In this document: piece by piece, positions 7,433-13,333 of the stretch | Numbering within the stretch: the first letter of the stretch is position 1 | Layout: each line of letters opens with the position of its first letter | Source: Actinomycetota bacterium | GTDB lineage: Bacteria; Actinomycetota; Geothermincolia; Fen-727; Anoxymicrobiaceae | NCBI GenBank assembly: GCA_016649525.1 | Contig: JAENXM010000017.1 | Location: 1 to 14,612 of the forward strand | Reading direction: 5' to 3' | DNA: 14,612 bases | The notes under the pieces: model-generated | Told to the model about the DNA's origin: nothing | The model's input: the letters and a program-made list of their open reading frames with translations, nothing else | Databases searched by the model: none | Program-made: the position numbers and the translations under genes

Positions 7433-9736
7433 CTACCTCCTATAGAAGGGTTCAGCGATCCCGCTTTCGTCTTCCTCGGTGCCCGCGTAGGGCTGGTTGG
7501 TCCGAAGGTCGAGCCCGAGTTCCTCGGCGGTACGGAATACATCCTCCTCCGGCTCATGGATCTCGATCTCCTTGCCCCCCTCGGAGAGCACTCGGATGTC
7601 CAGGCCGAGGGACTGCATCTCCTTGATAAGGACCTTGAACGACTCCGGTATGCCCGGCTCCGGTATGTTCTCGCCCTTGACTATGGCCTCGTAGACCTTG
7701 ACCCGGCCCACGACGTCGTCGCTCTTGACCGTCAGCAGCTCCTGAAGCGCGTAAGCGGCACCGTAGGCCTCGAGCGCCCACACCTCCATCTCGCCGAAGC
7801 GCTGGCCTCCGAACTGGGCCTTGCCGCCCAGGGGCTGCTGGGTGACCAGCGAGTACGGACCCGTGGACCTCGCGTGTATCTTGTCATCGACCAGGTGGAT
7901 GAGCTTCATAATGTAAATGTATCCCACCGTCACCTCTTCATCGAAAGACTCACCGGTGCGGCCGTCTAAAAGGCGGGCCTTGCCGGAAGCCGGAAGGTCG
8001 GCCTTCTTGAGTGTTTTGACTATGTCGGCCTCGGTCGCGCCATCGAAGACCGGGGTGTTTATGTATACAGGCTTCTGCCCGTCGAACCCCTCGCGGGCCG
8101 CCCACCCGAGATGGGTCTCGAGTATCTGCCCGATGTTCATCCGGGATGGAACTCCCAGCGGGTTGAGTACAATGTCCACGGGAGTCCCGTCCTCCAGGAA
8201 GGGCATGTCCTCCACGGGAAGGACCTTGGCTATCACTCCCTTGTTGCCGTGCCGCCCGGCAAGCTTGTCCCCCTCGCGGATCTTGCGGCGCTCGGCGACG
8301 TAGACGCGGACAAGCTCGTTGACTCCGGGGGAGAGCTCGTCCCCCTCTTCACGGGAAAACACCTTCACTCCGATCACCTTGCCGGACTCACCGTGCGGAA
8401 CTTTGAGAGAGGTGTCCCTCACTTCCCGCGCCTTCTCGCCGAATATGGCCCGCAGGAGCTTCTCCTCCGCGGTGAGCTCTGTCTCGCCTTTGGGGGTCAC
8501 CTTCCCCACCAAAACATCTCCCGCCTTTACCTTCGCCCCGACGCGTATGACCCCGTACTCATCCAGGTCCTTCAGTACCTCCTCCTGGACGCTGGGGATA
8601 TCCGCGGTTATCTCCTCGTCCCCGAGCTTCGTGCTGCGGGCTTCCACCTCGTGCTCTCCGATATGGATCGATGTAAGCACGTCATCGTGCACCAGGCGCT
8701 CGCTGACCACGATGGCGTCCTCGAAGTTGTATCCCTCCCAGGGCATGAACGCCACAAGCAGAGTCCGGCCCAGGGAGAGCTCTCCCTGCTCGGTGCAGGG
8801 CCCGTCGGCGATGACCTGACCCTTAACCGCGCGTTCCCCCTCAGTCACGACGGGGCGCTGGTTGATGCAGGTCCCCTGATTCGAGCGCCCGAACTTTTGA
8901 AGCTCGTAAACTTCCTTTTTCCCGTTTTTCAACTTTATCTCAACGCTCTTGGAATCAACTGCGCTGACGGTACCGGAGGACTTCGCCGAGACGACGTCGC
9001 CTGTGTCCTTCGCGGCCCGGAACTCCATGCCGGTAGCGATGAGCGGAGCCTCCGGCTTGATGAGAGGCACCGCCTGTCTCTGCATGTTGGACCCCATGAG
9101 GGCCCGGTTGGCGTCGTCGTGTTCAAGGAACGGGATGAGGGCGGTCGCCACGCTCACCGTCTGCCGGGGCGACACGTCCATGTAGTCGACCAGCTTCGCC
9201 TCGACCGTCGACACTTCCTCACCCAGCTTGGGTGCCCGGCAGAGCACGCGGTCGAGCTTGAACCGGCCTTTGTTGGTAATGGGCGCGTTCGCCTGCGCGA
9301 TGATGTAGCCATCCTCCTCGTCCGCCGTCAGGTAGACGATCTTGTCGGTGACCACGCCCTTCTTGACTTCACGATAAGGTGTAATCAGAAAACCGAACGC
9401 GTTTATCTTCGCGTAGGTCGACAGGTTGCCGATAAGGCCGATGTTGGGACCTTCGGGCGTCTCTATGGGGCACATCCTTCCGTAGTGCGATGGGTGCACG
9501 TCGCGCACCTCGAAACCGGCGCGCTCTCGCGAGAGCCCTCCGGGGCCGAGTGCGGAGAGCCTCCTCTTATGTGTCAGCCCCGCGAGCGGGTTCGTCTGGT
9601 CCATGAACTGCGACAGCTGGCTCGACCCGAAGAACTCCTTTATGGCCGCCACCACAGGCCGGATGTTGATTAGGGTCTGCGGGGTTATGCTGTCGATATC
9701 CTGTGTGGTCATCCTCTCCCGCACCACGCGCTCCAT
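7433..9736 (-). CDS. rpoB: RNA polymerase subunit beta, C-terminal portion (after an in-frame stop)
   Basis: This frame is the continuation of rpoB. It holds rifampicin cluster I (FFGSSQLSQFMDQTNPL, then THKRRLSALGP), CPIETPEGPNIGL, the catalytic-centre segment AGRHGNKGVIAKV, VPSRMNIGQILETHLGWAA, and the anchor HARSTGPYSLVTQQPLGGKA with AQFGGQRFGEMEVWALEAYG. The Asp, His and Ser most often changed in rifampicin resistance are wild type. The first ATG after the stop is 9736 (MERVVRERM), giving 767 residues; a weak AGGATAGG (9747-9754) lies ten bases upstream. In related proteins this Met is internal (RIGLSRMERVVRERM), so it is not a natural N-terminus. With the 326-residue upstream part and the 12 codons between, the total is a normal-looking beta of about 1106 codons. 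Sequence identity is certain; independent translation is not. Confidence 0.9.
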   Translation of the reverse strand: MERVVRERMTTQDIDSITPQTLINIRPVVAAIKEFFGSSQLSQFMDQTNPLAGLTHKRRLSALGPGGLSRERAGFEVRDVHPSHYGRMCPIETPEGPNIGLIGNLSTYAKINAFGFLITPYREVKKGVVTDKIVYLTADEEDGYIIAQANAPITNKGRFKLDRVLCRAPKLGEEVSTVEAKLVDYMDVSPRQTVSVATALIPFLEHDDANRALMGSNMQRQAVPLIKPEAPLIATGMEFRAAKDTGDVVSAKSSGTVSAVDSKSVEIKLKNGKKEVYELQKFGRSNQGTCINQRPVVTEGERAVKGQVIADGPCTEQGELSLGRTLLVAFMPWEGYNFEDAIVVSERLVHDDVLTSIHIGEHEVEARSTKLGDEEITADIPSVQEEVLKDLDEYGVIRVGAKVKAGDVLVGKVTPKGETELTAEEKLLRAIFGEKAREVRDTSLKVPHGESGKVIGVKVFSREEGDELSPGVNELVRVYVAERRKIREGDKLAGRHGNKGVIAKVLPVEDMPFLEDGTPVDIVLNPLGVPSRMNIGQILETHLGWAAREGFDGQKPVYINTPVFDGATEADIVKTLKKADLPASGKARLLDGRTGESFDEEVTVGYIYIMKLIHLVDDKIHARSTGPYSLVTQQPLGGKAQFGGQRFGEMEVWALEAYGAAYALQELLTVKSDDVVGRVKVYEAIVKGENIPEPGIPESFKVLIKEMQSLGLDIRVLSEGGKEIEIHEPEEDVFRTAEELGLDLRTNQPYAGTEEDESGIAEPFYRR

Positions 9737-9775
9737 GCGCGAAAGACCTATCCTGATCTGGTTCTGTATCAGTTA
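9737..9775 (-). other. rpoB: In-frame TAA interrupting rpoB, with 12 in-frame codons before the next ATG
   Basis: On the minus strand the codons read GTC GGT TAA CTG ATA CAG AAC CAG, i.e. VG-stop-LIQNQ, then IRIGLSR and MERVVRERM. Bacterial beta proteins normally read SVGELLQNQ-type sequence here, so the stop replaces the conserved Glu with no insertion or deletion. One change (plus strand base 9775, a instead of c, turning GAA into TAA) explains it. TAA also ends nusG and rplL in this window, so general reassignment of TAA is not supported. A sequencing or assembly error, a strain variant, readthrough, or a split gene remain possible. Confidence 0.9.
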
Positions 9776-10753
9776 ACCGACCGTCCGCACCCGGCGATTG
9801 CCGAAGTGGTCGATGTCGTCTATGTTCCCGCCACGTCCCTCATGGAGGTTCACGATGTAGCGGACAGCCTCGAGGATGTCCTCGCGGGTCAACACCGTCT
9901 TGCTCAAAGGCACGTGAAGGCCGAGCTTCTTGTTGAGCTTGTAACGGCCGACCCTGGCGAGGTCATAGCGACGCTCGTTGAAGAAGAGGTTGTCTAACAG
10001 GCCTTTTGCGCTTTCCACGGTGGGCGGCTCGCCCGGCCTGAGTTTGCGGTAGATGTCTATGAGGGCCTCTTCCTTGGTGCCGGTATGGTCCCGCTCTATC
10101 GTCGCCTTGATGCACTCGGCCCCGTCGAAAAGCTCGACCAGCCGGTCGTTATCCACATAGCCCAGCGCCTTGAGGAGCACCGTTACCGGCTGCCTTCTCT
10201 TCCGGTCGATGCGGACCCCGAGCGTGTCTTTCTTGTCTATCTCGAGCTCCAGCCATGCCCCCCTGGAAGGGATTACCTTGCCAGTGTAGAGCACCCGGTC
10301 TGTATCTTTGTCGACCTCGACGTCATAGTAGACGCCGGGGGAGCGCACCAGCTGGCTGACCACCACCCTCTCGGTACCGTTGAATATGAAAGTTCCCTTG
10401 TCGGTCATGAGGGGGAAGTCGCCCATGAACACCGACTGTTCTTTTATCTCCCCCGTCTCCTTGTTTATGAGACGGACCTCCACGAAGAGCGGCGCGGCGA
10501 AGTTCATGTCCTTCTCTTTGCATTCCTCGACGGTGAACTTCGAGTCCCCGAAGAAGTGCTTGCCGAACTCGACCGCCATGGTCTGCGTGAAGTCCTCTAT
10601 TGGAGAGACGTCCCTGAATATCTCCACTAAACCGTCCGTGAGGAACCATTCGAACGATTCCTTCTGGATGGCGATCAGGTCGGGTACAGGAAGTACCTCC
10701 GGGATTTTGGCGAAATTCAGGCGCTTGCGCTTTCCTTTAAGTGCAACGGACAA
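9773..10753 (-). CDS. rpoB: RNA polymerase subunit beta, N-terminal portion (ends at an in-frame stop)
   Basis: This is the first 326 residues of the beta subunit, with the early protrusion and lobe regions. Motifs include VPDLIAIQKESFEWF, GDFPLMTDKGTFIFNGTERV, VVSQLVRSPGVYY, the GAWLELEIDKKD-type segment, and DDIDHFGNRRVRTVG, where it stops about 50 codons before rifampicin cluster I. The usual protein carries on unbroken, so this is a truncated frame and not a short homologue. The start is TTG at 10753-10751, giving MSVALKGKRKRLNFAKIPE. AGGGGGGA (10759-10766) lies five bases upstream, separated by a run of T that also supplies the start codon. The gene has its own candidate promoter at 10843-10871. 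Since rpoB is essential, the interruption must be an error, be bypassed, or give a two-piece subunit. Confidence 0.9.
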   Translation of the reverse strand: MSVALKGKRKRLNFAKIPEVLPVPDLIAIQKESFEWFLTDGLVEIFRDVSPIEDFTQTMAVEFGKHFFGDSKFTVEECKEKDMNFAAPLFVEVRLINKETGEIKEQSVFMGDFPLMTDKGTFIFNGTERVVVSQLVRSPGVYYDVEVDKDTDRVLYTGKVIPSRGAWLELEIDKKDTLGVRIDRKRRQPVTVLLKALGYVDNDRLVELFDGAECIKATIERDHTGTKEEALIDIYRKLRPGEPPTVESAKGLLDNLFFNERRYDLARVGRYKLNKKLGLHVPLSKTVLTREDILEAVRYIVNLHEGRGGNIDDIDHFGNRRVRTVG

Positions 10754-10842
10754 AAAAATCCCCCCTATGATTAAGATCCGCCAGATTGATCTACAAACAT
10801 ACTCCTCGGGCTACACTACGTATACTATTCGCGCAAACGCAC

Positions 10843-10871
10843 ATAATACCAATTATTGGTACAGCGGTCAA
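10843..10871 (-). promoter_or_regulatory. Candidate sigma-70-type promoter for rpoBC
   Basis: TTGACC (10866-10871) and TATTAT (10843-10848) are separated by exactly 17 bases; both are 5/6 matches to consensus. The site lies in the 244-base rplL-rpoB gap, about 90 bases upstream of the rpoB start, in AT-rich sequence unlike the surrounding genes. It would allow RNA polymerase subunits to be made separately from the stalk proteins. Confidence 0.7.
10847..10861. repeat. 15-bp palindrome inside the rpoB promoter spacer
   Basis: TACCAAT-A-ATTGGTA (minus strand) is a perfect inverted repeat with 7-bp arms and one central base. It fills most of the -35/-10 spacer and covers the first two bases of the -10 box. 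That is a typical placement for a repressor operator, but no regulator is known from this window and short AT-rich palindromes can arise by chance. Confidence 0.55.
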
Positions 10872-10902
10872 CAATTTTTTTAGGTCTGTACGGGATCATA
10901 CC

Positions 10903-10972
10903 ACTTTTATTGTATCCTGGCCCAAATCCCGTTCTGAGAGGCCGTGCCAGAGCTACGAAAAGCAATAAAAGT
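10903..10972 (-). repeat. Inverted repeat in the rplL-rpoB gap
   Basis: ACTTTTATTG (10963-10972) and its exact reverse complement CAATAAAAGT (10903-10912, minus strand) flank about 50 bases. The flanked part has shorter complementary pieces (CTGGC with GCCAG, and GGCC with GGCC). In an rplL-rpoB read-through RNA this could fold into one long stem. In E. coli the same gap holds an attenuator and an RNase III site; a similar role here is inferred by position only. There is no T run after it, so it is not a clear terminator. Confidence 0.5.
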
Positions 10973-10997
10973 TGTCTGACCCCGTTTCTTGCGTTTC

Positions 10998-11387
10998 TTA
11001 CTTTATCTCTACCGAGGCACCAGCATCCTCAAGCTTCTTCTTGATCTCCTCCGCCTCCTCCTTGCCCACCTTTTCCTTGACCGGCTTTGGCGCCTCCTCT
11101 ACCAGCGCTTTGGCCTCCTTCAGCCCGAGGTTCGTGACGGCCCTGACCTCCTTTATGACGGGGATCTTCTTCTCCCCTGCGGAGATCAGTACTACATCGA
11201 ACTGCACCTTCTCCTCTTCCGAGTCCCCGGCCCCCGCGGCCGCCGGCGCCGCTGCAGCGACTCCGGCAGGTGCAGTCGCCGTCACGCCGAACTTCTCCTC
11301 GGCAGCCTTCACGAACTCGGACAGCTCGAGGACCGTCCACGACTCTATTGCCTCAAGCACTTCCTGCGGGGTTAACTTCTCTGCCAA
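10998..11387 (-). CDS. rplL: 50S ribosomal protein L7/L12
   Basis: L7/L12 forms the flexible dimers of the ribosomal stalk that recruit and stimulate the translation GTPases. The 129-residue product has all three parts: the N-terminal dimer and L10-binding domain (AEKLTPQEVLEAIESWTVLELSEFV), an Ala/Gly-rich hinge at about 39-55, and the C-terminal domain with the factor-binding helix GLKEAKALVE at 88-97, ending ASVEIK. The start is TTG at 11387-11385, because it gives the family start MAEKL and has AGAGGTGA (11393-11400) five bases upstream. The frame is open further upstream, but that stretch lies over rplJ and is basic and unlike L12. The gap to rplJ is 52 bases. The stop is TAA. Confidence 0.97.
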   Translation of the reverse strand: MAEKLTPQEVLEAIESWTVLELSEFVKAAEEKFGVTATAPAGVAAAAPAAAGAGDSEEEKVQFDVVLISAGEKKIPVIKEVRAVTNLGLKEAKALVEEAPKPVKEKVGKEEAEEIKKKLEDAGASVEIK

Positions 11388-11439
11388 AACGATCACCTCT
11401 TCCGCTCGTAACCTATCCCTTTTTGTGCTGTGGTCTCGT

Positions 11440-11973
11440 CTAAGCCGCCGCCGGCTCTCTTTCCTTACTTTCAGCGACAGCGGTGAAAACCGCGAGCATC
11501 TTCCTGACAGGTCCCGCGCAAACGCCAACAAATCCGGATAGCGGGCCCGCCACCTGGCCGACCGCCTGGCCCACCAGAATCTCTTTTGACGGCAGCGAAG
11601 CTATACTGCTCACCTGCTCGGCAGAGAGGAGCATATCCCCGATCATCCCGCCCTGGAAGAACAGGTCGCTTCGCCCCCGGGAGAACTCCCGTACCGCGCG
11701 GGCGACGCCCGCCGCTTCGCCCCTTACGAAGACTACCGCGAGGGGCCCGTCGACGAACGGGATGAGGCTCTCACGCGATGTCCCTGAAAGTGCGATTCGG
11801 GTGAGGGTGTTCTTGAGCACCCGAAGTTCCACGTCGTAGTCCTTCAGGATACCTCGAAGCTCATTGGCTTCCGAGACCGTCAGACCCTTGTAATGAAGGA
11901 CCAGAAGTGAATCCGCTTTCTCGAACCACTTCTTGAGCTGCTTGACCCTTTCTTTCTTCTCCTGGTTTGGCAA
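11440..11973 (-). CDS. rplJ: 50S ribosomal protein L10
   Basis: L10 anchors the L7/L12 dimers to 23S rRNA beside L11, and the L10-L12 complex represses its own mRNA by binding the leader. The 177-residue product has the N-terminal rRNA-binding domain (PNQEKKERVKQLKKWFEKAD, SLLVLHYKGLTVSEANELR, LKNTLTRIAL) and a C-terminal helical region that binds L12, followed by an Ala/Glu-rich tail. The start is TTG at 11973-11971, which gives MPNQEKKE and has GGAGGG (11980-11985) six bases upstream. An ATG at 12012 is in frame, but it lies inside the leader hairpin and adds 13 residues foreign to L10, so I reject it. The gene is probably transcribed from the promoter at 12099-12127 as well as from upstream. 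Confidence 0.96.
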   Translation of the reverse strand: MPNQEKKERVKQLKKWFEKADSLLVLHYKGLTVSEANELRGILKDYDVELRVLKNTLTRIALSGTSRESLIPFVDGPLAVVFVRGEAAGVARAVREFSRGRSDLFFQGGMIGDMLLSAEQVSSIASLPSKEILVGQAVGQVAGPLSGFVGVCAGPVRKMLAVFTAVAESKEREPAAA

Positions 11974-11985
11974 GTGGGTCCCTCC

Positions 11986-12010
11986 AAAATAAAAGGCCCC
12001 AGACGAGGCC
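11986..12010 (-). terminator. Terminator-like hairpin at the 3' end of the L10 leader
   Basis: GGCCTC-GTCT-GGGGCC (11995-12010, minus strand) forms a 6-bp stem with one T-G pair and a four-base loop. TTTTATTTT (11986-11994) follows directly, then the rplJ ribosome site. The 5' arm can pair instead with GAGGC just upstream (GAGGC...GCCTC), so terminator and anti-terminator forms exclude each other. This is the layout of a transcription attenuator upstream of rplJ. Confidence 0.6.
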
Positions 12011-12062
12011 ATTTTCTGCCTCGGCAGGCATTCTCATTAAGCCAAAAGGCACCTGCTGTCTC
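11995..12062 (-). promoter_or_regulatory. L10 leader (cis-regulatory RNA for rplJ-rplL)
   Basis: The minus-strand RNA has the order known for bacterial L10 leaders. GACAGCAGGTGCC (12048-12060) is followed by a small GCC-TTTT-GGC hairpin (12041-12050), a purine-rich TGAGAA bulge, CCTGCCGAGG (12019-12028) and the downstream hairpin. GCAGG (12053-12057) pairs with CCTGC (12024-12028) to close the L10-binding element. In this family the L10(L12) complex binds the kinked stem and shuts off its own synthesis. Recognition is by remembered family pattern; a covariance-model search would settle it. Confidence 0.8.
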
Positions 12063-12098
12063 AGGCACGTATTCTTTTCTTTTACTCCGCGGATTCAG

Positions 12099-12127
12099 AC
12101 TCTAGCAGACAGGACTTCACCTGTCAA
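12099..12127 (-). promoter_or_regulatory. Candidate sigma-70-type promoter for rplJ-rplL
   Basis: TTGACA (12122-12127) is a perfect -35 box, set 17 bases from TAGAGT (12099-12104), a 4/6 -10 match. It starts three bases after the rplA stop codon, and the predicted transcript start near 12092 would place the L10 leader at the 5' end of the RNA, as autoregulation requires. Confidence 0.65.
12108..12125. repeat. Palindrome overlapping the rplJ promoter -35 box
   Basis: GACAGG-TGAAGT-CCTGTC is a perfect inverted repeat (6-bp arms, six-base centre) covering four bases of the -35 box and most of the spacer. It could be an operator in DNA. In an rplKA transcript it would form a hairpin four bases after the rplA stop. 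No T run follows, so it is not a simple terminator. Confidence 0.5.
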
Positions 12128-12129
12128 AA

Positions 12130-12855
12130 TCAACTCTCGGCCGTTACCTTCTCGGGTAGCAGATCCCTGGTAACCGAGGGGTCGACAGTAATGCCGGGCC
12201 CCACGGTACTCGAGAAAGTGATGCTCATCAGGTATCGACCTTTAGCCGCGGCCGGCCTCGCTCGAATAATCTCCTCCAGCACCGCCTGATAGTTCTCGAG
12301 TATGTCCGCTTCGGAGAAAGATGTTTTACCGAGTACGAGGTGTATGTTTGCCTGCTTGTCGACCCTGTACTCGAGCCTTCCGCCCTTGCTGTCGCGGACG
12401 GCCTTCTCGATATCGAAGGTCACGGTGCCGCTCTTGGGGTTCGGCATGAGACCCCGCGGGCCGAGGATCTTCCCCAGCCTCCCGACCATGCTCATCATGT
12501 CCGGCGTCGCGATCGCCATGTCGAACTCCGTCCAGCCTCCCTGGACCTTCTCCACCAGGTCTTCGCCCCCCACGAAATCTGCACCGGCCTTTTCCGCCTC
12601 GGCGGCCTTCTCCCCCTGTGCGAAAACCGCCACCTTTACTTCCTTGCCTGTACCCTTAGGGAGCATGACCGTCCCCCTGACCATCTGATCGGCGCGACGT
12701 GGGTCCACGCCCAGCCTTATCGCCAGGTCGAATGTCTCGTCAAAGCCAGCGTTTGCCAGCTCCCTCACGAGACTTACGGCCTCGTGAGGGGTATAAAGCC
12801 TGTCGGCCTCGATCTTTTTTTCTTTGTTTTTATAAGCGCGACTTCTCCTCTTCAA
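12130..12855 (-). CDS. rplA: 50S ribosomal protein L1
   Basis: L1 forms the mobile L1 stalk that guides deacylated tRNA out of the E site, and in many bacteria it represses rplKA translation. The 241-residue sequence is full length: MKRRSRAYK start, SLVRELANAGFDETFDLAIRLGVDPR, RGTVMLPKGTGK, and the hallmark GRLGKILGPRGLMPNPKSGTV in the middle, followed by the AANIHLVLGK-type segment (QANIHLVLGKTSF). The start is TTG at 12855-12853, overlapping the rplK TGA (sequence TTTGA), with GAGG (12863-12866) seven bases upstream. Translation is therefore probably coupled to rplK. I saw no clear L1-binding element upstream: the nusG-rplK gap is only 14 bases. Confidence 0.97.
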   Translation of the reverse strand: MKRRSRAYKNKEKKIEADRLYTPHEAVSLVRELANAGFDETFDLAIRLGVDPRRADQMVRGTVMLPKGTGKEVKVAVFAQGEKAAEAEKAGADFVGGEDLVEKVQGGWTEFDMAIATPDMMSMVGRLGKILGPRGLMPNPKSGTVTFDIEKAVRDSKGGRLEYRVDKQANIHLVLGKTSFSEADILENYQAVLEEIIRARPAAAKGRYLMSITFSSTVGPGITVDPSVTRDLLPEKVTAES

Positions 12856-13319
12856 AGCTCTACCTCACTCGTTTGTTCTGGATCCTGACTGCCCGGCTCA
12901 ACCACCTCTAGTCCCATGCTGCGCGCGGTCCCCTCTATGATGCGGACGGCCGCATCCAGGTCTTCCGTGTTCAGGTCAGGGAGCTTCTGCTTCGCTATAT
13001 CGCGGACCCTGTCACGCGGGATGGTGCCCGCGCGCTCGCGGTTGGGCTCCCCGCTCCCCTTCTCGAGCCCCGCCGCCCCCAGGAGCAGCTTCGAGGCGGG
13101 AGGCGTCTTGGTAACGAACGTAAACGAGCGGTCCTCGAATACCGTGATCTCGACAGGGACGATCTGCCCGAGCTGGTTCATTGTCTGTGCGTTGTACGCC
13201 TTGCAGAACTCCATTATGTTCACACCGTGCTGGCCCAGCGCGGGCCCGACGGGAGGAGCAGGGTTAGCCTGCCCGGCCGGGATCTGCAGTTTTATTATCG
13301 TCATCACTTTCTTGGCCAC
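12852..13319 (-). CDS. rplK: 50S ribosomal protein L11
   Basis: L11 binds the GTPase-associated centre of 23S rRNA at the base of the L7/L12 stalk and is needed for RelA-type stringent signalling. The sequence shows the N-terminal domain with the proline-rich PAGQANPAPPVGPALGQHGVNIMEFCKAYNA and the C-terminal rRNA-binding domain (SFTFVTKTPPASKLLLGAAG, GTIPRDRVRDIAKQKLPDLN, IIEGTARSMGLEV). At 155 residues it is about a dozen longer than usual, because of an acidic tail (EPGSQDPEQTSEVEL) after the normal end. The start is GTG at 13319-13317, giving MAKKVMTIIKLQ; AAGGGG lies six bases upstream. nusG ends 14 bases before it, and rplA overlaps its stop. Confidence 0.97.
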   Translation of the reverse strand: MAKKVMTIIKLQIPAGQANPAPPVGPALGQHGVNIMEFCKAYNAQTMNQLGQIVPVEITVFEDRSFTFVTKTPPASKLLLGAAGLEKGSGEPNRERAGTIPRDRVRDIAKQKLPDLNTEDLDAAVRIIEGTARSMGLEVVEPGSQDPEQTSEVEL

Positions 13320-13333
13320 TTCAGGCCCCTTCC

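Noticed and set aside
8111..9673. Long open frame (520 codons) on the plus strand, antisense to rpoB, with similar ones at 3915-5174 and 5199-6359 antisense to rpoC
   Set aside because: These frames mirror the codon structure of GC-rich rpoB and rpoC. Their translations match no family I recognise and they have no plausible promoter or ribosome site.
9773..9775. Genome-wide reassignment of TAA to an amino acid
   Set aside because: TAA ends nusG and rplL exactly where those families end, so TAA is a working stop in this genome; only a local event at rpoB remains possible.
7433..10753. Natural archaeal-type rpoB split
   Set aside because: The archaeal split lies further downstream in the subunit, after the equivalent of the ETPEGPN segment, and all genes here are bacterial, so common origin with that split is excluded.
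10771..10800. Nine-codon leader ORF (MFVDQSGGS) in the rpoB 5' leader
   Set aside because: GAGGAG lies only one base before the ATG, too close for a working ribosome site, and the peptide has no run of regulatory codons.
10891..10920. Extra promoter TTGGGC...TATGAT in the rplL-rpoB gap
   Set aside because: The spacing is about 19 bases and the -35 match is poor; the nearby TTGACC-17-TATTAT pair is far better.
11388..11531. Upstream extension of rplL to the ATG at 11531
   Set aside because: The 48 extra residues are an out-of-frame reading of the rplJ end and the gap; L12 begins at MAEKL, with a good ribosome site for the TTG at 11387.
11974..12012. ATG at 12012 as the rplJ start
   Set aside because: It lies inside the L10 leader hairpin, adds 13 residues not found in L10, and lacks the strong ribosome site that the TTG at 11973 has.
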